In this document: piece after piece, positions 29,253 to 39,143 of the stretch | Position numbering within the stretch: the first letter of the stretch is position 1 | How the letters are laid out: the number at the start of each line of letters is the position of its first letter | DNA from: Sphingomonas sp. ATCC 31555 | Lineage (GTDB): Bacteria; Pseudomonadota; Alphaproteobacteria; Sphingomonadales; Sphingomonadaceae | Reading direction: 5' to 3' | Length of the DNA: 64,000 nt | Assembly: GCF_000282895.1 (NCBI RefSeq) | Contig: NZ_ALBQ01000014.1 | Coordinates: 1 to 64,000, forward strand | Program-made: the position numbers and the translations under genes | The notes under the pieces: generated by a model | What the model was told of the DNA's origin: nothing | What the model saw: the letters and a program-made list of their open reading frames with translations, nothing else | The model's database searches: none

Positions 29253-30428
29253 ATGACCGACGTCGTGATCACCGCCGCCAAGCGTACCCCCGTGGGCAGC
29301 TTTCTCGGCGCCTTCGCCGCCACCCCCGCGCACGAGCTGGGGCGCATTGCGATCGAAGCAGCGCTTGCCGACGCCGGGGTGAAGGGCGACGAAGTCTCCG
29401 AAGTGATCCTCGGCCAGGTGCTCACCGCCGCGCAGGGCCAGAACCCCGCCCGCCAAGCATCGATGAACGCGGGCGTGCCCAAGGAAGTGCCGGCATGGAG
29501 CGTGCAGCAGGTCTGCGGCTCGGGCCTGCGCGCGGTGGCCCTGGGCTTCCAGGCGATCCGCAACGGCGATGCCGAGATCATCGTCGCGGGCGGTCAGGAA
29601 TCGATGTCGATGAGCACGCACGCCCAGTCGCTCCGCCCGGGCACCAAGATGGGCGATCTCAGCCTGGTCGATACGATGATCAAGGACGGCCTGACCGACG
29701 TGTTCAACGGCTATCACATGGGCATCACTGCGGAAAATCTCGCCGAGCAGTATCAGGTGACCCGCGCCGACCAGGACGCGTTCGCAGTCCGCTCGCAGAA
29801 TCTCGCGGAAAAGGCCCGCGCCGACGGCCGTTTCAAGGACGAGATCGCGCCTGTCACGATCAAGACCCGCAAGGGCGAGACCGTGGTCGCCGATGACGAA
29901 TATATCCGCGCCGGCGCGACGGTGGAGAGCGTTTCCGGCCTGCGCCCGGCCTTCAAGAAGGACGGCACCGTCACCGCCGCTAATGCGTCGGGCCTGAACG
30001 ACGGTGCGGCGGCACTCGTCCTGATGTCGCGCGAGGAAGCCGAAAAGCGCGGCGCCCCGATCCTGGCGACCATCAAGAGCTGGGCAAGCGCCGGTGTGGA
30101 TCCGTCGATCATGGGCATCGGCCCGGTGCCAGCGAGCAAGAAGGCACTGGAAAAGGCTGGCTGGACGATCGCCGACCTCGACCTGATCGAAGCCAACGAA
30201 GCATTTGCGGCGCAGGCGCTTTCGGTCGGCAAGGAGCTCGGCTGGGATGCGGACAAGGTGAACGTGAACGGCGGCGCCATCGCTATCGGCCACCCGATCG
30301 GCGCATCGGGCGCCCGTATCCTCACCACCCTCGTCCACGAAATGCAGAAGCGCGACGCCAAGAAGGGACTGGCGACGCTGTGCATCGGCGGCGGCATGGG
30401 TATCGCGATGTGCATCGAGCGCGGCTAA
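29253..30428 (+). CDS. phaA: Acetyl-CoA C-acetyltransferase (beta-ketothiolase)
   Basis: A 391-residue thiolase with a GGAGACC Shine-Dalgarno. Active-site residues are visible: Cys in [11 protein letters not shown], His in [11 protein letters not shown] and Cys in [16 protein letters not shown]. It condenses two acetyl-CoA to acetoacetyl-CoA, the first step of PHB synthesis, or works in the reverse direction. It is the last gene of the forward PhaC-like/thiolase unit, followed by a strong terminator. The symbol phaA rests on context; several paralogs usually exist. Confidence 0.92.
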   Translation: MTDVVITAAKRTPVGSFLGAFAATPAHELGRIAIEAALADAGVKGDEVSEVILGQVLTAAQGQNPARQASMNAGVPKEVPAWSVQQVCGSGLRAVALGFQAIRNGDAEIIVAGGQESMSMSTHAQSLRPGTKMGDLSLVDTMIKDGLTDVFNGYHMGITAENLAEQYQVTRADQDAFAVRSQNLAEKARADGRFKDEIAPVTIKTRKGETVVADDEYIRAGATVESVSGLRPAFKKDGTVTAANASGLNDGAAALVLMSREEAEKRGAPILATIKSWASAGVDPSIMGIGPVPASKKALEKAGWTIADLDLIEANEAFAAQALSVGKELGWDADKVNVNGGAIAIGHPIGASGARILTTLVHEMQKRDAKKGLATLCIGGGMGIAMCIERG

Positions 30429-30456
30429 GCGCATTTCACGATGGGTAAAATTTGCG

Positions 30457-30488
30457 GCCGCGGAGGAATCCGCGGCTGCTGTTTTTTC
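30457..30488 (+). terminator. Intrinsic terminator after the thiolase gene
   Basis: GCCGCGGA (30457-30464), loop GGAA, TCCGCGGC (30469-30476), then TGCTG and TTTTTT. A strong, clear signal. Confidence 0.85.
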
Positions 30489-30664
30489 GCTCTTGTTACA
30501 AAACGGCGTCGTTCCTCCGTCGGGGGAAATATCATTGCGACACCTGTTGCATGGTTGCAACGACAGGGCACAAACATGAACCCAGGATTACCAAGCCCCT
30601 TGTAAGATTCGTGCGCTGGGGGATGAATTGTGTCCATCAGGCATCAAGCCTGGAGGGGCACTCC

Positions 30665-33600
30665 ATGAAACTTTCCTATCTCCTCGGGGCAACCGCGCTT
30701 GCAAGCGTAGCAGCCCTTCTCCCGCAGGCGGCATTCGCCCAGTCGGAAGATGCAACCGCTAGCAGCCAGAAGCCGCAAGCCGAAGATGAGGCGATCCTCG
30801 TCACGGGATCGCGCATTCGGCAGCCAAACCTGGAATCGACCTCCCCGATCACCAGCATCTCGGGCGAAGAATTTTTTGAAACCGGCCAGATCTCCGTCGG
30901 CGACGTGCTGAATGACCTGCCGCAGCTTCGCAACACCTACAGCCAGCAGAACTCCACCCGCTTCCTTGGCACGCGCGGTCTGAACCTGCTCGATCTGCGC
31001 GGCCTGGGCTCGCAGCGTACGCTGGTGCTCGTCAATGGCCGCCGCCATGTCGCAGGCGACATCCTCGTCAACGGCGTTTCGCCGGACATCAACACGATCC
31101 CGACCGACCTTATCCAGTCGGTGGATATCCGTACCGGCGGCCGCTCTTCGGTCTATGGTTCGGACGCGATCGCCGGCGTCGTCAACTTCATCCTCAAGCA
31201 GGATTATGACGGCATTCAGCTGCGAGGTCAGGCTGGCGCGAACGTCGACTATCGCGACGCGGGCAACCAATATGTTTCGGCGCTCGTCGGCAAGAACTTC
31301 GCCGAAGGCCGCGGCAATGTCGCCCTCAACGTCGAATATGCCCATCAGTCGGCTTATTTCGGTTCGGGCCGCCCCAATCTGCGTCAGAACAACGGTTTCG
31401 TCATCACCGACACCGATCCGGCCGGCTCCACCAACGGCTCCGATGGCGTTCCCGATCGGACCTTCTATCGCGACATCCGTTCGTCGACCATTTCGACCGG
31501 CGGCCAGCTTGGCTTCGCCAGCCCGACCGGAGCCTGTGGCCGCGATAGCGCCAACGCTGCCTTCACCTGCGGCTTCCTGTTCCAGCCGGACGGTTCACTG
31601 ATCTCGCAAACCGGGACTCGCGTCGGCATCGGGCCGAACGGCAGCTTCATCGGCGGCAACGGCTATTCGGGCCGCGAGGGCAGCCTGCTGACCCTGTCGC
31701 CGGATCTTGAGCGCGTGTCGGTCAACCTGATCGGCCATTTCGATGTCAGCCCGGCCTTTGTGCCGTTCGTAGAAGCAAAATATGTTCGCGCGCGCGCCTT
31801 CGGTTCGCAGAGCGGCCCGTTCTTCTCGCAGGGCACCACCCTCGGCGACGATCCGGCGAACAACCGCGAGCGCCCGCGCCTCGACAATCCCTATCTGAGC
31901 GCGCAGGCGCGGTCGGTGATCGAAGCGCAGATCCGCGCAGGCGGTGGTACTCCCACTAACGCCACTCGCTTCTCGCTCCGCAAGAACTGGGTCGAACTCG
32001 GCATCCGCGACGAGCGCATCACGCGTGAAACATATCGCGCCGTCGGCGGCGTTCGTGGCGACTTCAACGATGACTGGAACTACGAAGTTTCGGTCAACTA
32101 TGGCGAGCACAAAGAAAAGAACCTGATCACCGGCAACATCAACATCCAGCGCTATCTGCTCGCGCTTGATACCGTTCGAGACTCGACGGGTCAGATCGTT
32201 TGCCGTTCGAAGATCGATCCGGCTGCGCGCATCCCCTATGTGGACGATGCCGCGATCCTCGCGCAGGATGTTGCCGCTTGCGTTCCGCTCAACCCGTTCG
32301 GTGACGGTTCTTCGTCGCAGGCGGCACGCAACTACCTGACCGTACCGTCGACGGCGCAGGGCAAGATCACTCAGTTCGTTGCCTCCGGCTTCGTTTCGGG
32401 CGATCTCAGCCAGCTGTTCGAACTGCCGGGCGGTCCGATCGGCTTCTCTGTCGGCGCGGAATATCGCCGCGAAACCAACTTCTACGACCTCGATGACCTG
32501 ACGCAGGCCGGCTACGCGTTCTATAATGCGATCCCGGAATTCACCTCGCCGGCGTTCGAGGTGAAAGAAGCGTTCGGCGAACTCAGCATCCCGCTGCTCC
32601 GCGAGACGCCGTTCTTCCACGACCTGACCCTCAGCGGCGCAGGCCGTGTCGCAAACTACAAGGGCCGTACGGGAACGGTGTTCGCTTGGGATGCGGGCAT
32701 CAACTGGGCGCCGATCCCCGACCTGAGGTTCCGCGGTAACTATTCGCGCTCGGTGCGCGCGCCGAACCTGTCGGAACTCTACTCGTCGCAGAGCCAGAAC
32801 TTTGCGCCTGGCTTCGTCGACCCCTGCTCGGACCGCAACATCGCGACCGGTTCGTCGACGCGCGCGGCCAACTGCAACGCGGCGGGCCGCCCGGCGGGCT
32901 ACGACTTTGTCTATGTGCAGTCGCTTGAGATCGTCAGCGGCGGCAATCCCGGCCTGCAGGAGGAAACCTCCACCAGCTACACGATCGGCGGCATCTTCGA
33001 GCCGCGCTTCCTGCCCGGCTTCTCGGTGTCGGTCGACTATTACGACATCAACGTTGAAAACGTGATCTCGTCGGTCGCTGCACAGACAATCGCCAACCAG
33101 TGCTACGATCAGGCCACTTTGAACAATCCGTTCTGCGGCCTGTTCCAGCGCGCCGGCGCGAATGGCGGTCCGCGGGGTGAGGTCCCCTTCCAGATCCTGG
33201 AAGGATCGCTCCTGCAATCGACGCTCAACTTCGCGCGCCTCAAGGCACGTGGCATCGACACCAACGTGAACTATCGTCACACCTTCGACTGGGGTACGGT
33301 GAACCTGATGGGGATCTATACCCGGACGCTGCAGCGCGACGACTTCACCAACCCGGCAGACCCGAATCGCATCAATCGCCTTCTGGGCGAGTTGAACGAT
33401 CCGAAGAACGAGTTCCGGATCAACAGCAGCGTGAAGGTGGGCAAGGTTACGCTCGGCTACGAGCTGCGCTGGATCGACAAGATGTACCTGAACACCTATG
33501 AAGACTTCAACGGTCTCCAGGGTCGTCCGCCGGAGAATGCGGACTATGCGGCAGTTCAGTTCTATCCGAGCGTGTCCTATCACAATGCACGCGTCGATCT

Positions 33601-33751
33601 CGACGTGAACGACCGCTTCAACCTGTATGTTGGCGTGGACAATATCGGTAACCAGCAGCCTCCGTTCGGCCTGACCGGCGTGGGCGGCGGCTCGGGCATC
33701 TACGATGTCCGCGGTCGCTACGGGTATCTTGGTTTCGTCGCCAAGTTCTGA
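30665..33751 (+). CDS. TonB-dependent receptor
   Basis: A 1028-residue outer-membrane receptor. Signal peptide (LLGATALASVAALLPQAAFA), TonB-box-like region before EAILVTGSRIRQPNLESTSPITSI, the plug domain (LRGLGSQRTLVLVNGRRHVAGDILVNGVSPDINTIPTDLIQSVDIRTGGRSSVYGSDAIAGVVNFILK), then a long barrel with repeated beta-strands ending in a C-terminal Phe (YGYLGFVAKF). Sphingomonads carry dozens of these for uptake of carbohydrates, siderophores or other compounds; the ligand cannot be inferred. The start is set by GGAGGGG about 10 bp upstream; a frame open further upstream crosses the non-coding leader. The leader has a candidate inverted repeat, GTTGCA-N4-TGCAAC (30546-30561). It is flanked by terminators on both sides, so it is monocistronic. 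Confidence 0.9.
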   Translation: MKLSYLLGATALASVAALLPQAAFAQSEDATASSQKPQAEDEAILVTGSRIRQPNLESTSPITSISGEEFFETGQISVGDVLNDLPQLRNTYSQQNSTRFLGTRGLNLLDLRGLGSQRTLVLVNGRRHVAGDILVNGVSPDINTIPTDLIQSVDIRTGGRSSVYGSDAIAGVVNFILKQDYDGIQLRGQAGANVDYRDAGNQYVSALVGKNFAEGRGNVALNVEYAHQSAYFGSGRPNLRQNNGFVITDTDPAGSTNGSDGVPDRTFYRDIRSSTISTGGQLGFASPTGACGRDSANAAFTCGFLFQPDGSLISQTGTRVGIGPNGSFIGGNGYSGREGSLLTLSPDLERVSVNLIGHFDVSPAFVPFVEAKYVRARAFGSQSGPFFSQGTTLGDDPANNRERPRLDNPYLSAQARSVIEAQIRAGGGTPTNATRFSLRKNWVELGIRDERITRETYRAVGGVRGDFNDDWNYEVSVNYGEHKEKNLITGNINIQRYLLALDTVRDSTGQIVCRSKIDPAARIPYVDDAAILAQDVAACVPLNPFGDGSSSQAARNYLTVPSTAQGKITQFVASGFVSGDLSQLFELPGGPIGFSVGAEYRRETNFYDLDDLTQAGYAFYNAIPEFTSPAFEVKEAFGELSIPLLRETPFFHDLTLSGAGRVANYKGRTGTVFAWDAGINWAPIPDLRFRGNYSRSVRAPNLSELYSSQSQNFAPGFVDPCSDRNIATGSSTRAANCNAAGRPAGYDFVYVQSLEIVSGGNPGLQEETSTSYTIGGIFEPRFLPGFSVSVDYYDINVENVISSVAAQTIANQCYDQATLNNPFCGLFQRAGANGGPRGEVPFQILEGSLLQSTLNFARLKARGIDTNVNYRHTFDWGTVNLMGIYTRTLQRDDFTNPADPNRINRLLGELNDPKNEFRINSSVKVGKVTLGYELRWIDKMYLNTYEDFNGLQGRPPENADYAAVQFYPSVSYHNARVDLDVNDRFNLYVGVDNIGNQQPPFGLTGVGGGSGIYDVRGRYGYLGFVAKF

Positions 33752-33770
33752 TTCGTCTCGATTGGAGGGG

Positions 33771-33803
33771 AAGGGCCGGGGATTTCCCCGGCCCTTTTCT
33801 TTT
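33771..33803 (+). terminator. Intrinsic terminator after the TonB-dependent receptor gene
   Basis: AAGGGCCGGGG (33771-33781), loop ATTT, CCCCGGCCCTT (33786-33796) followed by TTCTTTT. Perfect 11-bp stem with T-run. Confidence 0.9.
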
Positions 33804-33817
33804 GGTAGCTCGCGGGT

Positions 33818-34786
33818 ATGGCATTTTCGAGCGAGGACGCAGCCCGCCTGATCGCGCAAGGCCGCCGCGATGCAGCGATCGCGACTGCGCGGGCCGCCGC
33901 GGATGGCAACGATCCAGCCGCATTGCTGCAGCTTGCAATCTGGCTCTTGGTGGGGCGCCATCTTCCCCGTGATCTAATTGCCGCGCGCCAGTTCCTGCGC
34001 CGCGCTTCCGAAGCGGGCAGCGTCGACGCAAGCCACATGGAGATTGCGCTTGCCGCCAATGGTTCAGGCGCAGCCCGCGATTGGCCCGGTGCCGTGGCGC
34101 TGCTGCGCGCCGTCGCCGCGACGGATCCGGTGGCGGCAGACCAGCTTCAGCTCGTTGAGCAGATGGCGCTCGGCCGGGAGGGCATGCCCCTTCGGATCCC
34201 AACGCCTGAGCGGTTGTGCGAATCTCCCGAAATCCTTCGCTACTCCGGCTTTATCTCGCCCGACGAATGCCGCCATCTCGCCCAGTCGGCGGAAGACCTG
34301 CTGGCACCGGCGCAAGTCATGGATCCTGCGACCAATCGCCTGATCGAGCACCCGATCCGGACGTCGGACTTCGCGGTGATTGGTCCGACGCGCGAGGACC
34401 TCGTCATCCAGGCAATCCTGCGGCGGATCGCAGTGGCCAGCGACACCGCCGTCGAGCAAGGCGAGCCGCTCAACATTTTGCGATATGCGGTGGGGCAGCA
34501 ATATCGGCTGCATTCGGATGCACTGCCCAACGTGGTCAACCAGCGTACAAAAACGGCGATCCTGTACTTGAACGACAATTTCAAAGGCGGCGGCACGCTG
34601 TTTCCGGACGCCGAGGTGCAGGTGGCGCCGGTGGCCGGTGACCTGCTGCTGTTCACCAACACCCTGCCGAACGGCCGTCCTGATCCTGTCGCTCGCCACG
34701 CTGGCCTGCCCGTGGTCCAGGGAACGAAATGGATTGCCACCCGATGGATTCGGGCGAATCCTTTTGACGTATGGAACCCCAGCTAG
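33818..34786 (+). CDS. 2OG-Fe(II) oxygenase, prolyl-4-hydroxylase-like
   Basis: A 322-residue protein. The N-terminal half has Sel1/TPR-like helices (AARLIAQGRRDAAIATARAAADGNDPAALLQLAIWLL). The C-terminal half has the double-stranded beta-helix of the P4H family: YRLHSDAL (HxD iron ligands), AILYLNDNFKGGGTLFP, and RHAGLPVVQGTKWIATRWIR with the distal His and the 2-oxoglutarate-binding Lys/Arg. It would hydroxylate a protein or peptide side chain using 2-oxoglutarate, iron(II) and oxygen. The substrate is unknown; the preceding TonB receptor is separated by a strong terminator, so context gives little help. Confidence 0.85.
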   Translation: MAFSSEDAARLIAQGRRDAAIATARAAADGNDPAALLQLAIWLLVGRHLPRDLIAARQFLRRASEAGSVDASHMEIALAANGSGAARDWPGAVALLRAVAATDPVAADQLQLVEQMALGREGMPLRIPTPERLCESPEILRYSGFISPDECRHLAQSAEDLLAPAQVMDPATNRLIEHPIRTSDFAVIGPTREDLVIQAILRRIAVASDTAVEQGEPLNILRYAVGQQYRLHSDALPNVVNQRTKTAILYLNDNFKGGGTLFPDAEVQVAPVAGDLLLFTNTLPNGRPDPVARHAGLPVVQGTKWIATRWIRANPFDVWNPS

Positions 34787-34822
34787 TCGTTTTTTCCCCT
34801 GTGCCGCGAAGGCGCTCCTCCG

Positions 34823-37489
34823 CTACCCGCTGTTGCGCAGTGCCGTCGCGATGGCGTTGATCGACAGCAGGATGCCCTCGCCGATGCGGGGATCGTCCTC
34901 GCCGGCCCGGTGGCGCTTCATCAATTCGATCTGCAGCAGGTTCAGCGGCTCGATATAGGGCAGGCGGAGGCGGATCGAGGTTTCCAGCGGCGGATGCTTT
35001 TCCAGCAGCCGAGTCTGGCGCGTGACCTGCAAAAGGCCATCCTGCGTCTGCTGCCAGCCATCACGGATGCGGCCGAAGATGCCGTCGCGCAGTTCCGGAT
35101 CCTCCACCAACGCGGCATAATGTTCGGCGATGCCCATGTCGGATTTGGCGAGCACCTGCTCCATATTGTCGAGCGTCGCGCGGAACAGCGGCCAGGCCGT
35201 GGCCATCTCGCGCAACAGCCCCTTGTCCTCGAACGCGTCCAGCGCCGCGCCGACGCCGTACCATCCCGGCAACATCACGCGCGCCTGCGCCCAGCTGAAC
35301 ACCCATGGAATCGCGCGCAGATCCTCGATCGCGTCGCTCTTCTTGCGGCTGGCCGGACGCGAGCCGATCTTGAGGCCGGCGATCTCGGCGATCGGCGTCA
35401 TCTGGCGGAAGAAGGTGGTGAAGCCCGGCGTCTGATAGACCAGCCCGCGATAGGCGCGGAACGCGGTTTCCGACAGCTGGTCCATCGCCGCAGCGAAGCG
35501 ATCGGCATCGGCGGGGACAAGCTGCTCCGGCTCCAGGCTGGCGAGCAGCGTTGCCGAGGCCATCGCCTCCAAATTGGTCATCGCGCTTTCCGGCGAGCCG
35601 TATTTCGCGGCGATCACCTCTCCCTGTTCGGTGATGCGGATGCGGCCCTGCACCGTACCCGGCGGCTGGGCGAGAATTGCCGAGAAGCTGGAACCGCCGC
35701 CCCGCCCCACCGCACCGCCGCGGCCGTGGAACAGCTGCATGGCAATCCCCGCATCCTCGAACACCGGCTTCAGGGCGGTCGAGCCGCGGCTCAGCTGCCA
35801 GGTAGAGGTGAGATAGCCGCCGTCTTTGTTCGAATCGGAGTATCCGATCATCACTTCCTGATGGCCGCGCGCTGCTGCGATGGCGGCGACTTCGGGCAGG
35901 CCGAGCCAGGCTGCCATGATCGGCGGGGCGGCTTCGAGATCGGCGATGGTCTCGAACAGCGGGATCGCCATGATGTGCGCCTGCGGCGTCTCGCCCGGCA
36001 CGTACAGCCCCGCCTCTTTCAGCAGCACATGTACTTCAAGCAGGTCGGAAACCGACTGCGCCATGGAGACGATGTAATGGCGGATGCAGTCGCGGCCATA
36101 GCGCGCATGCGCCGCCGCCGCCTCGCGCACGATGGCGAGTTCGGACGCGGTCTCCTCCGAATAGGCCGCATAGGGGCTGGTCAGCGGCCGGGCGTTGGCC
36201 AGTTCGCGGCGCAGCAGGTCGATACGGGCCTGCTCGTCGAGCGCCGCATACTCGTCGCACACGCCGGCCGACTTCAGCAGTTCCGCCACCACCCGCTCGT
36301 GGATCGCGCTGTTCTGGCGCATGTCGAGCGTGGCGAGGTGGAAGCCGAAGGTCTCCACCGCGCGGATCAGCCGGCCCAGAGCACCCCCGGTCGCCAGCGG
36401 CCCGCCATTGGCGAGGCCCCGCGCGATCGCCACCAGATCCTCGCGGAACTCGGACGGGTGGGCATAGGGCGCGCCGGGCATCGGCGAGGGCCGGCCGGGG
36501 CGCTTGCCCACCAGCTTCTCGTGCGTCGCGGAGAGGCGGGCATAGATGCCGGTCAGCGCGCGGCGATAGGGTTCGTCGCTGCGGCTCTTGCCGGTGTCGC
36601 CGCTGGCCTCGGCCAGCTTCAGCACCGCGTCGGGCACCTGGACGTGCTCGGTCGAGATCGACAGTTCGGCGCCCAGCGCATGCACCGAGTCGAGATAATG
36701 GCCGAGCACCGTCTCGGCGGCACGGGCAAGCGCGAACCGCATCGAATCGGCCGTCACGAACGGATTTCCGTCCCGGTCGCCGCCGATCCAACTGCCCGGG
36801 CGCAGGAAGCTCGGCGCGCGATCGCCCAGTGCACGATCCCAGCGGGCATAGAGCGCGGGCAGCACCGGCAGGAACACGTCGCGGAAATAGGAAAGCGCGG
36901 TCTCGACCTCGTCGGGCACGCCCAGCTTTTCGCGGCGCAGCACGCGCGTCTGCCACAGCAGCGCGATCTGGCGCAGGATCGCTTCTTCCACCTGATCGCC
37001 ATCGGGGGTCTCGGTCACCCCCTGGTCGCGCAGCCGCATCAGCTCAGCGACGCGATTCTTGTGATCGATCATCGATTTGCGCCGCACCTCGGTCGGGTGG
37101 GCGGTCAGCACGGGGCTGACCAGCGCCGCTTCGAGCAGCGCCATCACCGGCTCGCGGCCGATGCCGGCCTTGGCCAGCCGTTCCAGGGCCGCGGCAACGT
37201 CGGCATCCTTTTCGGTTGCCACGCCCTGGCGATCCTCGGCGAGGTTGGCGAGCATCGAGAACAGCATGAAGCCGCGCACGAAATCGAGCGTCTCGTCCAG
37301 CGTGAGCCGGTCCAGCCCGGAATCGATGGCCCCCGCTCCTGCCACGCCGCGGTGCCGATCTACCGACGTCGCACGGATATATTCGATCCGTTTGAACAGT
37401 TCCTCGCCGCCGTAGATCCGAATAACGTCGCCGAGCAGCCGCCCCAGAAAGCGGATATCGGGATTGTTGGTGATTGCGATACTGGCCAT
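34823..37489 (-). CDS. ppc: Phosphoenolpyruvate carboxylase
   Basis: An 888-residue anaplerotic enzyme making oxaloacetate from PEP and bicarbonate. Diagnostic segments are LTAHPTEVRRKSMIDHK (catalytic His), SWIGGDRDGNPFVTA, IGYSDSNKDGGYLTSTW, FHGRGGAVGRGGG, the ITEQGEVIAAKYG segment and a C-terminal NAIATALRNSG (the usual end is RNTG). Length is typical of the bacterial enzyme. The 3' end faces the P4H-like gene. No regulator is near. Confidence 0.97.
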   Translation of the reverse strand: MASIAITNNPDIRFLGRLLGDVIRIYGGEELFKRIEYIRATSVDRHRGVAGAGAIDSGLDRLTLDETLDFVRGFMLFSMLANLAEDRQGVATEKDADVAAALERLAKAGIGREPVMALLEAALVSPVLTAHPTEVRRKSMIDHKNRVAELMRLRDQGVTETPDGDQVEEAILRQIALLWQTRVLRREKLGVPDEVETALSYFRDVFLPVLPALYARWDRALGDRAPSFLRPGSWIGGDRDGNPFVTADSMRFALARAAETVLGHYLDSVHALGAELSISTEHVQVPDAVLKLAEASGDTGKSRSDEPYRRALTGIYARLSATHEKLVGKRPGRPSPMPGAPYAHPSEFREDLVAIARGLANGGPLATGGALGRLIRAVETFGFHLATLDMRQNSAIHERVVAELLKSAGVCDEYAALDEQARIDLLRRELANARPLTSPYAAYSEETASELAIVREAAAAHARYGRDCIRHYIVSMAQSVSDLLEVHVLLKEAGLYVPGETPQAHIMAIPLFETIADLEAAPPIMAAWLGLPEVAAIAAARGHQEVMIGYSDSNKDGGYLTSTWQLSRGSTALKPVFEDAGIAMQLFHGRGGAVGRGGGSSFSAILAQPPGTVQGRIRITEQGEVIAAKYGSPESAMTNLEAMASATLLASLEPEQLVPADADRFAAAMDQLSETAFRAYRGLVYQTPGFTTFFRQMTPIAEIAGLKIGSRPASRKKSDAIEDLRAIPWVFSWAQARVMLPGWYGVGAALDAFEDKGLLREMATAWPLFRATLDNMEQVLAKSDMGIAEHYAALVEDPELRDGIFGRIRDGWQQTQDGLLQVTRQTRLLEKHPPLETSIRLRLPYIEPLNLLQIELMKRHRAGEDDPRIGEGILLSINAIATALRNSG

Positions 37490-37561
37490 GGCTGCGATTG
37501 CTGCACTGCAAAGCGGGCATGGTCAACTTGTTCGCGCTACCAGACTTCCTAGCTTAGGCGG

Positions 37562-38407
37562 ATGGATTTGGTTGCATTTGCTACCCACAGCGTGCGGCGC
37601 GCGATGATCGGCCAGGTACGGGCCGTGTTCAACGATGCCGCCCGCGGCGAAGCGCCGGTCGTTCGCCAGTCGGACGGGTTGTTCGGTCCCGATTCGGTCG
37701 TCTGGCGCGTGCATGGCGATGTGACGACGATGATGGTCGGCGGCGTTGCGGCGTTGCTGCTGCAGATGCTCCATCCCGCCGTACTGGCGGGCGTCTGGGA
37801 TCATTCCAAGTTCCGCCACGACATGCTCGGCCGCTTGCGCCGTACCGCGCGCTTCATCGCGTTGACCAGCTATGGCGGGCGCGACGAAGCCGAAGCCGCG
37901 ATCGCGCGCGTACGCGGCATTCACCACCATGTTCACGGTGTGCTGCCGGACGGCACTCCGTATCGCGCCGACGATCCCCGGCTGCTCGCATGGGTGCATG
38001 TGAGCGAAGCGGTGAGCTTTCTCGACGGCTGGATCCGCTATGCCGAACCGGGCATGTCGCGCGCCGACCAGGATCGCTATTTCGCCGAGTTCGCCCAGGT
38101 GGCCGAAGCGCTCGGCGCCGATCCGGTACCACACAGCCGGGCGGCGGCGACGGCGTTGATCGCAGAGATGCGCAGCGAGCTTCGCCATGACGAACGCACC
38201 CGCGAGGTCGCTCGGCTGTTGCTCGAACAGCCCGCACCCAATCTGGCGACCAAGCCGTTCCAGGCGATAACCTTCGCCGCCGCGATCGATCTGCTGCCCG
38301 ATTGGGCGCGGCGGATGCACGGCCGTGCCAGCCCGCCGCTCGCTGCACCCGCATTGCGGCTGGGCACGCGCGGCGTGGCCGAAACGCTGCGCTGGGCGTT
38401 TCGCTGA
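37562..38407 (+). CDS. Oxygenase MpaB family protein (DUF2236)
   Basis: A 281-residue protein of the MpaB/Lcp-like family. Signature stretches are VWRVHGDVTTMMVGGVAALLLQMLHPAVLAGVWDHSKFRHDMLGRLRRTARFI and IHHHVHGVLPDGTPYRADDPRLLAWVHVSEAVSF. The conserved His and Arg residues may form a heme or metal site, as in latex-clearing protein. Substrate unknown. Divergent from ppc and convergent with the DUF1275 gene. Confidence 0.83.
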   Translation: MDLVAFATHSVRRAMIGQVRAVFNDAARGEAPVVRQSDGLFGPDSVVWRVHGDVTTMMVGGVAALLLQMLHPAVLAGVWDHSKFRHDMLGRLRRTARFIALTSYGGRDEAEAAIARVRGIHHHVHGVLPDGTPYRADDPRLLAWVHVSEAVSFLDGWIRYAEPGMSRADQDRYFAEFAQVAEALGADPVPHSRAAATALIAEMRSELRHDERTREVARLLLEQPAPNLATKPFQAITFAAAIDLLPDWARRMHGRASPPLAAPALRLGTRGVAETLRWAFR

Positions 38408-38411
38408 GCGT

Positions 38412-39071
38412 TCAGCGCGCCGGCGCGGCGCGCGGCGCGGTCATGCTGATCAGCAGCAGCGTCAGCACGGCCGCGAACATCGGTGCCAACCACAGCGCGT
38501 TCCAGCCCCAGCGGAACTGGCATTCCGCGCCGATCACCACGCCGCTGACGAAGCCCAGCCACAGGGCCAGATAGGGCAGCCAGCCGAAGCGGTCGGCGTC
38601 GCCCATCAGTGCGGCGGCAAGCTTCTGCCCCATGCGAACCAGCGATCCGGTCATGTAGGTGAGCCCGATCGTCACTTCGCCGTCGCGCTGGAACAGGCCA
38701 TTCTCCGCCCCCATCGCGGCGGCGAGCAGCAGCAGCACGATCGGGCCGGGCACTAGCGTCGCCGCAGCGGCCGCCAGCGCCAGCAGCAGCGTGACGAGCG
38801 CCATTACCACCGGCTGGTGGCGCCGCGGCCGGGCGCGCACGATCACGCTCGAAAGGATCACGCCGGCCACGAAGCTCATCACCAGCGCCAGCGCGACGGC
38901 GGCGTCCCGCGTGGAACCGCTGCCTACACCCACGCCGAGCCGGGTGGAGTTGCCGCTCATGAACGAAGCGAAGAATCCGCCCAGACTGGTGAACGCAAGC
39001 GCATCGACGAAGCCGGCGAGCGCCGCAAGCAGGATCGCGAGGGCGATCAGCGGTGACTCGGTACGTTGCAT
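38412..39071 (-). CDS. YoaK family (DUF1275) membrane protein
   Basis: A 219-residue membrane protein with about six hydrophobic helices. The DUF1275 start LIALAILLAALAGFVDALAFTSLGGFFASFMSGNSTRLGVG and the later AMGAENGLFQRDGEVTIGLTYMTGSLVRMGQKLAAAL are typical. Function unknown. The start at 39071 is preferred over an upstream in-frame start because the family N-terminus is close to the first helix. Confidence 0.85.
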   Translation of the reverse strand: MQRTESPLIALAILLAALAGFVDALAFTSLGGFFASFMSGNSTRLGVGVGSGSTRDAAVALALVMSFVAGVILSSVIVRARPRRHQPVVMALVTLLLALAAAAATLVPGPIVLLLLAAAMGAENGLFQRDGEVTIGLTYMTGSLVRMGQKLAAALMGDADRFGWLPYLALWLGFVSGVVIGAECQFRWGWNALWLAPMFAAVLTLLLISMTAPRAAPAR

Positions 39072-39143
39072 GTCTCCCCTTTGCCCCAAGCTGGGCTCGC
39101 TCGCCAAGAGCCGTGTTTGACTTAGGCCACCCTGCCACGGCAG

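Noticed and set aside
30425..30637. 70-codon reverse frame in the TonB receptor leader
   Set aside because: No codon bias or family; it spans the thiolase terminator hairpin.
34910..37552. An 880-codon forward open frame antisense to ppc
   Set aside because: Antisense to a conserved enzyme; the translation has no family pattern.
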